From: Phaeocystidibacter sp965659725
GTDB lineage: Bacteria; Bacteroidota; Bacteroidia; Flavobacteriales; Schleiferiaceae
DNA: 64,000 nucleotides
Assembly: GCA_965659725.1 (NCBI GenBank)
Contig: CBFHXG010000002.1
Span: 62,001-126,000, forward strand
Direction: 5' to 3'
Position 1 is the stretch's first letter; every line of letters begins with the position of its first letter. The notes below the pieces were generated by a model. That model ran no database searches and was not told where the DNA came from. It saw only the letters and a list, made by a program, of their open reading frames with translations. This document shows positions 59,844 to 64,000 of the stretch, piece by piece. The translations under genes and the position numbers were made by a program.

Positions 59844-60865
59844 AAAAGAAATCACTCATCAACTTAGGTCTTTTGGCCGTACTCGCAGCCGGACTTCTAT
59901 ATATCCTTCTTTCGGATGACAATGGTTCATCAACATTGGCTGGGGATGGAGCAGACTATGACTTCTCCATTGAAGACACTTCTGCCGTTTCCAAAATCGT
60001 GATCATCAGTCGTGATCCAGATACCGCCACTCTAAAGAGAATGGGATCGGGCTGGGTCATTCAAACCGATCAAGGCGACAAACCCGCTCGTGAAGATGCA
60101 GTAGATGTATTGTTGGAGACATTCCACGATATCAAGCTGAGAAACTTCCCGCCTAAAAGTGCGGAGCAAACCATATTGCGCAGAATGGCCGGCTACGGTA
60201 AAGAAGTGCAAGTTTATCAAGGAGATGAATTGGTTCAGAACTTCATTGTTGGAACGGATAACAACGACATGTTGGGCACTTATATCATGCGTAAGAACGG
60301 ACAACAACCCTACGCCATGCACATTCCACAATTCAATGGCTACCTGAGCTCACGCTTCTTTACTCGCGAAGACCTGTGGAGGGATCGAACCATCTTTGGC
60401 ATTGCTGATCCAGATATTAAGAAAGTGAGCATGGACTACGAGTACATTCCTCAAGAGGGATTTACGATCGAGCAAACACCGGCTGGTGCACTCTCTGTAT
60501 ACGACAATTCCGGGACGGCCATCGAGCCTTTCAATTCCCAGCACACACGCTACTTATTGGCATCCCTGCGCACACTTAACTACGAGGGTGCCATCATCGA
60601 TACAGATGAGGTTTGGCCTAAGAAGGATAGCATCATCAACTCTATTCCCGTGTTTGAACTAGAGGTGGTTCCGTTTGAAGGTGAAAAAATGACCCTGAGT
60701 GCATTCCACGTTCCCGCGGAACCTGACACGTATGATGATGCAGGAAACCTGATGCGTTGGGACCCTGATAGATTCTATGCATACATCAGCGATGGCCGAT
60801 TTGTACTGATCCAAGCCTACGCTTTCGAAAACATTCTAAAGACGAGAGAGTACTTTAATCTATAA
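59840..60865 (+). CDS. DUF4340-domain membrane-anchored protein
   Basis: A 341-residue protein with one N-terminal membrane helix (LINLGLLAVLAAGLLYILL) and a large periplasmic part. DTATLKRMGSGWVIQTDQGDKPAREDAVDVLLETFHDIKLRNFP and GTYIMRKNGQQPYAMHIPQFNGYLSSRFFTREDLWRDRTIF are typical of DUF4340. In many bacteria DUF4340 proteins are encoded next to GldG-type ABC systems, and here the start overlaps the gldFG stop by 4 bp, so it is very likely a subunit or helper of that transporter. Its biochemical role is not established. Confidence 0.9.
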   Translation: MKKKSLINLGLLAVLAAGLLYILLSDDNGSSTLAGDGADYDFSIEDTSAVSKIVIISRDPDTATLKRMGSGWVIQTDQGDKPAREDAVDVLLETFHDIKLRNFPPKSAEQTILRRMAGYGKEVQVYQGDELVQNFIVGTDNNDMLGTYIMRKNGQQPYAMHIPQFNGYLSSRFFTREDLWRDRTIFGIADPDIKKVSMDYEYIPQEGFTIEQTPAGALSVYDNSGTAIEPFNSQHTRYLLASLRTLNYEGAIIDTDEVWPKKDSIINSIPVFELEVVPFEGEKMTLSAFHVPAEPDTYDDAGNLMRWDPDRFYAYISDGRFVLIQAYAFENILKTREYFNL

Positions 60866-60925
60866 TTGTGAATCGCTTGTTAGCAATTTTCATCTTGAGA
60901 AAGAGATAAGCGATTGTGAAGAATT

Positions 60926-60933
60926 ATATTTGC
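60926..60933 (+). promoter_or_regulatory. -7 promoter box TATATTTG of dnaN
   Basis: A perfect TAnnTTTG, 37 bases before the dnaN ATG, so dnaN can be transcribed separately from the gldFG operon. Confidence 0.55.
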
Positions 60934-60970
60934 TCTTGGCCAAGTCTATTTGTAGCAAACAGTTAGCCTC

Positions 60971-62092
60971 ATGAAATTTATTGTATCCAGCGGAACGTTA
61001 TTACGTGAATTACAAGCTATTGGCGGTGTAATCAACAACAATAACACTCTACCCATTCTCGACAATTTTCTCTTTGAACTGACACCGAATTCCTTGAAGG
61101 TATCGGCTTCGGATCTTGAGACTACCATGAGTACCACGCTCGCCGTAGAAACGGATTCAGAGGGTTTGGCAGCAGTGCCGGCCAAGATCCTCTTGGATAC
61201 ATTGAAGACCTTCCCAGAGCAGCCGCTCACTTTCACTTTGGATGAGAAAGCTCACAGTGTTGAAGTAAGCAGTGATTTCGGTAAGTACTCCTTGGCTTTT
61301 GTTGAAGGAGATGAATTCCCACAACTTCCTGAATTGGAAGATGCATCAGAAGCTTCCATCCCTGGAGACATCCTTGGGAATGCCATAGCCAAGACCATCT
61401 TTGCCGCGGGTAATGATGACCTCCGACCTGTGATGTCAGGAGTGTTCTTCCAGTTTGCGTCAGACAGCTTGACATTCGTAGCTACGGATGCGCACAAATT
61501 GGTGCGTTACAGAAGAACGGATCTCAATACGCCAAATACAGCCGAGTTCATCATGCCTCGTAAGCCTTTGAACCTTCTTCGCTCAAGCTTGGTAGGAACG
61601 GAAGGAGATGTGAAGATCAACTACAACGAAACCAACGCACGTTTCGAGTACGATAATATCGTGATGACCTGTAGATTGATCGATGGCAAGTATCCAAACT
61701 ACGAAGCTGTTATTCCAAAGGACAACCCGAATCGCATGTTGATCGACCGTACTGGTTTCCTCAGCTCGGTAAAGCGTGTTTCTATTTTCTCGAATAAGAC
61801 CACTCATCAGATCCGTTTGAAGATCGCAGGTACTGAATTGACCGTTTCGGCAGAGGATCTCGACTTCAGCAATAAGGCGGTTGAACGCCTCACTTGTGAT
61901 TATGATGGTTCAGATATGGAGATCGGTTTCAACAGCCGCTTCTTGAACGAAATGTTGAATAACCTTGAATCAGATACCGTTAAGGTTGAGCTCAGCGCCC
62001 CCAATCGTGCAGGTTTGTTGATTCCAAGCGACGGGTTAGACGAAGGCGAGGATCTATTGATGCTCGTTATGCCGGTTATGTTGAATGCCTAA
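60971..62092 (+). CDS. dnaN: DNA polymerase III beta subunit (sliding clamp)
   Basis: Encircles DNA and tethers polymerase III. The 373-residue protein has the three clamp domains: MKFIVSSGTLLRELQAIGGVINNNNTLPILDNFLFEL; AAGNDDLRPVMSGVFFQF; and RFLNEMLNNLESDTVKVELS, with the C-terminal LLMLVMPVMLNA forming the hydrophobic pocket for clamp-binding peptides. There is no dnaA or cluster of DnaA boxes nearby, so this is not an origin region. The metallophosphoesterase gene follows after 6 bp. Confidence 0.98.
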   Translation: MKFIVSSGTLLRELQAIGGVINNNNTLPILDNFLFELTPNSLKVSASDLETTMSTTLAVETDSEGLAAVPAKILLDTLKTFPEQPLTFTLDEKAHSVEVSSDFGKYSLAFVEGDEFPQLPELEDASEASIPGDILGNAIAKTIFAAGNDDLRPVMSGVFFQFASDSLTFVATDAHKLVRYRRTDLNTPNTAEFIMPRKPLNLLRSSLVGTEGDVKINYNETNARFEYDNIVMTCRLIDGKYPNYEAVIPKDNPNRMLIDRTGFLSSVKRVSIFSNKTTHQIRLKIAGTELTVSAEDLDFSNKAVERLTCDYDGSDMEIGFNSRFLNEMLNNLESDTVKVELSAPNRAGLLIPSDGLDEGEDLLMLVMPVMLNA

Positions 62093-62098
62093 ACCGAT

Positions 62099-62740
62099 AT
62101 GAACGTTCTCGTTGTTGGTGATGTCCACGGCTGCTATCACACTTTTAAAAAGTTGATAGAAGAGCACTGGAATCCCGATGTAGAGTTCCTCATTCAAGTA
62201 GGCGACCTCATCAACAAGGGTAAGCGTTCAGGCAAGACCTATCTCCTGGCAAAGGACCTAGAAGAAAGATATCCTCATCTCGTGTTCTTCCTCAAAGGAA
62301 ATCACGAGGTGCGTTTTATCGATCTGCATAAATATCCAGGGAAGGATAAGGTTATCGATAAATGCAAGGCCGATTTCCTTAAGCGAGATATCAATTTGAA
62401 GGCTGCCTTGAAGTGGTTCCAGGATCGTCCACTCAAGTGGGAGAATCCCAATATCCTCATCACCCACGCCGGGATCAGTAAATACTCTAAAGATCCCTTC
62501 GGAGCTAAGGCAAGAAGAGGTGTACTACACAATCGCGGCGCACTAAAGAACATCGGCAAACTCCAGGTCCACGGCCACCTCATGCAGTCCACTGGTCAGC
62601 CTGTGCATAAGAAAGACTCCAATTCATGGTGTATCGATACCGCCGCTTGGACCGGTAAATTCCTCACCGGTATCAGACTCACCTATGGCGGTGAATTCTT
62701 AGAAACCGTTCAGGTTCCAACGGCTGAAAAGGATAGATAG
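62099..62740 (+). CDS. Calcineurin-like metallophosphoesterase
   Basis: A 213-residue cytoplasmic hydrolase with the full motif set: GDVHGCYHTF (D-x-H), GDLINKGKRSG (G-D-x-x), GNHE in FLKGNHEVRF, a late ITHAGIS and VHGHLMQSTGQP. The order and spacing resemble serine/threonine protein phosphatase or ApaH-like enzymes. The substrate cannot be assigned. It is probably cotranscribed with dnaN (6-bp gap). The octamer repeat starts at the base after its stop codon. Confidence 0.92.
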   Translation: MNVLVVGDVHGCYHTFKKLIEEHWNPDVEFLIQVGDLINKGKRSGKTYLLAKDLEERYPHLVFFLKGNHEVRFIDLHKYPGKDKVIDKCKADFLKRDINLKAALKWFQDRPLKWENPNILITHAGISKYSKDPFGAKARRGVLHNRGALKNIGKLQVHGHLMQSTGQPVHKKDSNSWCIDTAAWTGKFLTGIRLTYGGEFLETVQVPTAEKDR

Positions 62741-62780
62741 GATCCGTTTATCCGTTCATCCGTTTCTATGTTGATCCGTT
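62741..62780. repeat. Five octamers of consensus NATCCGTT
   Basis: Consecutive units read GATCCGTT, TATCCGTT, CATCCGTT, TCTATGTT and GATCCGTT. The array begins immediately after the metallophosphoesterase stop. Similar motifs occur in other intergenic gaps of the window. Confidence 0.85.
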
Positions 62781-62887
62781 GTCTTCACCCTTCCCACCCT
62801 ATGAACTTGATCAAAGAGTAAACCCTTTCTAGACTCCACCTTTCTCCCGTTCTCCCTTTCTCTCTATCTTTATCAAAAGCCTTTCTC

Positions 62888-63859
62888 ATGAAAAAGCTCA
62901 TAGCACTCCTAGCCCTTCTTCCGATCCTGGCAACGGCTCAAAAGCCCTTTGGTCAGAATCCCACCTGGCACTTCACTTTCTCCGAATTTGGATACACTGG
63001 ATTGAAGAAAGTAGCCTACGCCAAGGATACATTGATGCACGGCATGACATGGCAAAAGTTCGATGTTACGGGTATCAGGGAAATACAGACGGGGCCCAAC
63101 CCAAACGACATTTCTCAGGACACCAACGCGATGTGGGACCCTATTTTCTTGGCCTCAAAGAACGATAGTGTCTTTAGACTCACTCAAGATTCAATCTATC
63201 TTCTCTACGACTTTAATGCTGACGTTGGAGATACTTGGCAATACGACGAAGTAGATACTACAAGGGCGTGCCTGGACACCCCGATAGCAACGGTAATGCA
63301 GACTGGAACGGATACGATCGGTGGTCTATCCGTTGAGTATTACGAACTCAGCTTCCCGGAAGACACCTTCTCCTTCAATGGCGGCTCGCCCCAAGTAGCC
63401 GTTTCAGCCGCTTCCTACCTCAGCAACAGGATCTATCCTCAATTCGGAAGTTTGAACTACAATGGCTTGTTCAATGTGATCCCTAATCTTTGCGATGGAA
63501 GCTCGTTCCAACTTAGCGAGCACACTCTTCGCTGCTTCTCTAACGATAGTATTTCATTCAATCGAACAGATAAGGGATGTGATGACTGGTCACTCCTCTC
63601 CGAAGAGGAACTTACCCCCTCCTCCTTCGTGATCTTTCCAAATCCTTCGAATAAGAGATTTACGATCAGTACAACCCACCCATCCGGGGAGCGACTTTCC
63701 TATGAGATCATCGATCTGCACGGCCAATTCATCGAAAAAGGATCCCTTTCGAACGCAGGAATGGCCGTTCTGGAAATCGAAAGCCCCGGAGTTTACATCG
63801 TTCGGATCAGTTCTAAAAGGTCGGGGTCGGTTTCTACACAACGCCTTATCGTGAAGTAA
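62888..63859 (+). CDS. T9SS type A sorting-domain secreted protein
   Basis: A 323-residue exported protein: signal peptide (MKKLIALLALLPILATAQ), a body of about 220 residues with Cys/Asp-rich beta sequence that I do not recognise, and a T9SS type A tail (about 245-323) with FVIFPNPSNKRFTIST, YEIIDLHGQFIEKGSL and a final SVSTQRLIVK. It should be secreted by the T9SS. TATCTTTA at 62865-62872 is a one-mismatch -7 box. The function is unknown. Confidence 0.9.
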   Translation: MKKLIALLALLPILATAQKPFGQNPTWHFTFSEFGYTGLKKVAYAKDTLMHGMTWQKFDVTGIREIQTGPNPNDISQDTNAMWDPIFLASKNDSVFRLTQDSIYLLYDFNADVGDTWQYDEVDTTRACLDTPIATVMQTGTDTIGGLSVEYYELSFPEDTFSFNGGSPQVAVSAASYLSNRIYPQFGSLNYNGLFNVIPNLCDGSSFQLSEHTLRCFSNDSISFNRTDKGCDDWSLLSEEELTPSSFVIFPNPSNKRFTISTTHPSGERLSYEIIDLHGQFIEKGSLSNAGMAVLEIESPGVYIVRISSKRSGSVSTQRLIVK

Positions 63860-63892
63860 GCGACTGCCTAACAGCTGTTTACACATCTATCT

Positions 63893-64000
63893 CTACAAAT
63901 AATTGTCGGTAGAGATATCCACATCTCGAAGATCGGTCTGCACTCCCTTCCCAAGAGGAAGTAAGGCAAGCAATCTATGTACGTCAAGTTTTGTGTAACC
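63893..64000 (-). CDS. C-terminal end of an unidentified gene (partial)
   Basis: The minus strand is open from the window edge to TAG at 63893-63895, giving 35 residues with a protein-like composition (KLDVHRLLALLPLGKGVQTD, then LRDVDISTDNYL). It converges on the T9SS gene, ending 33 bp after that gene's stop. The tail is too short for me to name a family. A chance open frame of this length is possible. Confidence 0.35.
   Translation of the reverse strand, partial: GYTKLDVHRLLALLPLGKGVQTDLRDVDISTDNYL

Noticed and set aside
62741..62780. Short CRISPR-like array
   Set aside because: Units are 8 bp with no spacers and there are no cas genes; a simple tandem repeat.

Overview
The window reads as an ordinary chromosomal segment of a Bacteroidota bacterium, most likely a marine-type member of the Flavobacteriales (family not resolvable by eye). 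Evidence: two proteins with type IX secretion (T9SS) type A C-terminal sorting domains, the T9SS protein PorQ, a gliding/ABC GldF-GldG protein, PASTA-rluD-ddl and rsfS-ftsH-LUD-cdsA-psd gene orders typical of the phylum, type B L31, and many copies of the Bacteroidota -7 promoter element TAnnTTTG in front of genes. GC content looks close to 45-48 %. I saw no rRNA, tRNA, CRISPR array, prophage or intact insertion sequence.

Layout. 1-7.2 kb: end of a glycosyltransferase, a long RluA-type pseudouridine synthase, a 2OG-Fe(II) oxygenase, a repeat-rich gap, then an M1 peptidase followed by a polyprenyl-phosphate sugar transferase. 7.4-16 kb (+): recG, a papain-like peptidase, a DUF1905/YdeI protein, a VTT membrane protein, pheT, an HDAC-like deacylase, a shortened propeller protein, and a gap with a run of stem-loops that may be an RNA gene. 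16-26.9 kb: purL (-), an exported amidohydrolase and a long-chain acyl-CoA synthetase (+), a di-haem peroxidase (-), then the operon PASTA protein - T9SS protein - rluD (-). 26.9-36 kb: ddl, coaD, NUDIX (-), pyrE, SRPBCC, birA (-), then the rsfS-ftsH-LUD-cdsA-psd-ACBP run. 36-42 kb (-): lon-porQ-cmk, a GlmU-like enzyme and bL31B.

42-54 kb: a beta-helix lipoprotein, a 52-bp palindrome abutting a decapitated outer-membrane barrel gene, acyl-CoA reductase and ferredoxin reading away from overlapping promoters, serC-serA, a membrane protein, DUF1015, YggS-type PLP protein and an exonuclease/GIY-YIG fusion. 53.7-56.2 kb (-): phoH-purC-OMP. 56.3-62.7 kb (+): SAM hydrolase - ABM protein - fused gldF-gldG - DUF4340, coupled by 4-bp overlaps, then dnaN and a metallophosphoesterase. 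The window closes with a T9SS-secreted protein and the tail of an unidentified gene.

Functional themes: envelope building and export (sugar transferase, ddl, PASTA, cdsA, psd, PorQ, GldFG), central biosynthesis (purL, purC, pyrE, serC/serA, coaD, pheT) and protein quality control (Lon, FtsH). Nothing resembles a defence island or mobile gene cluster; the unusual content lies in the intergenic DNA and in promoter/start-codon geometry.
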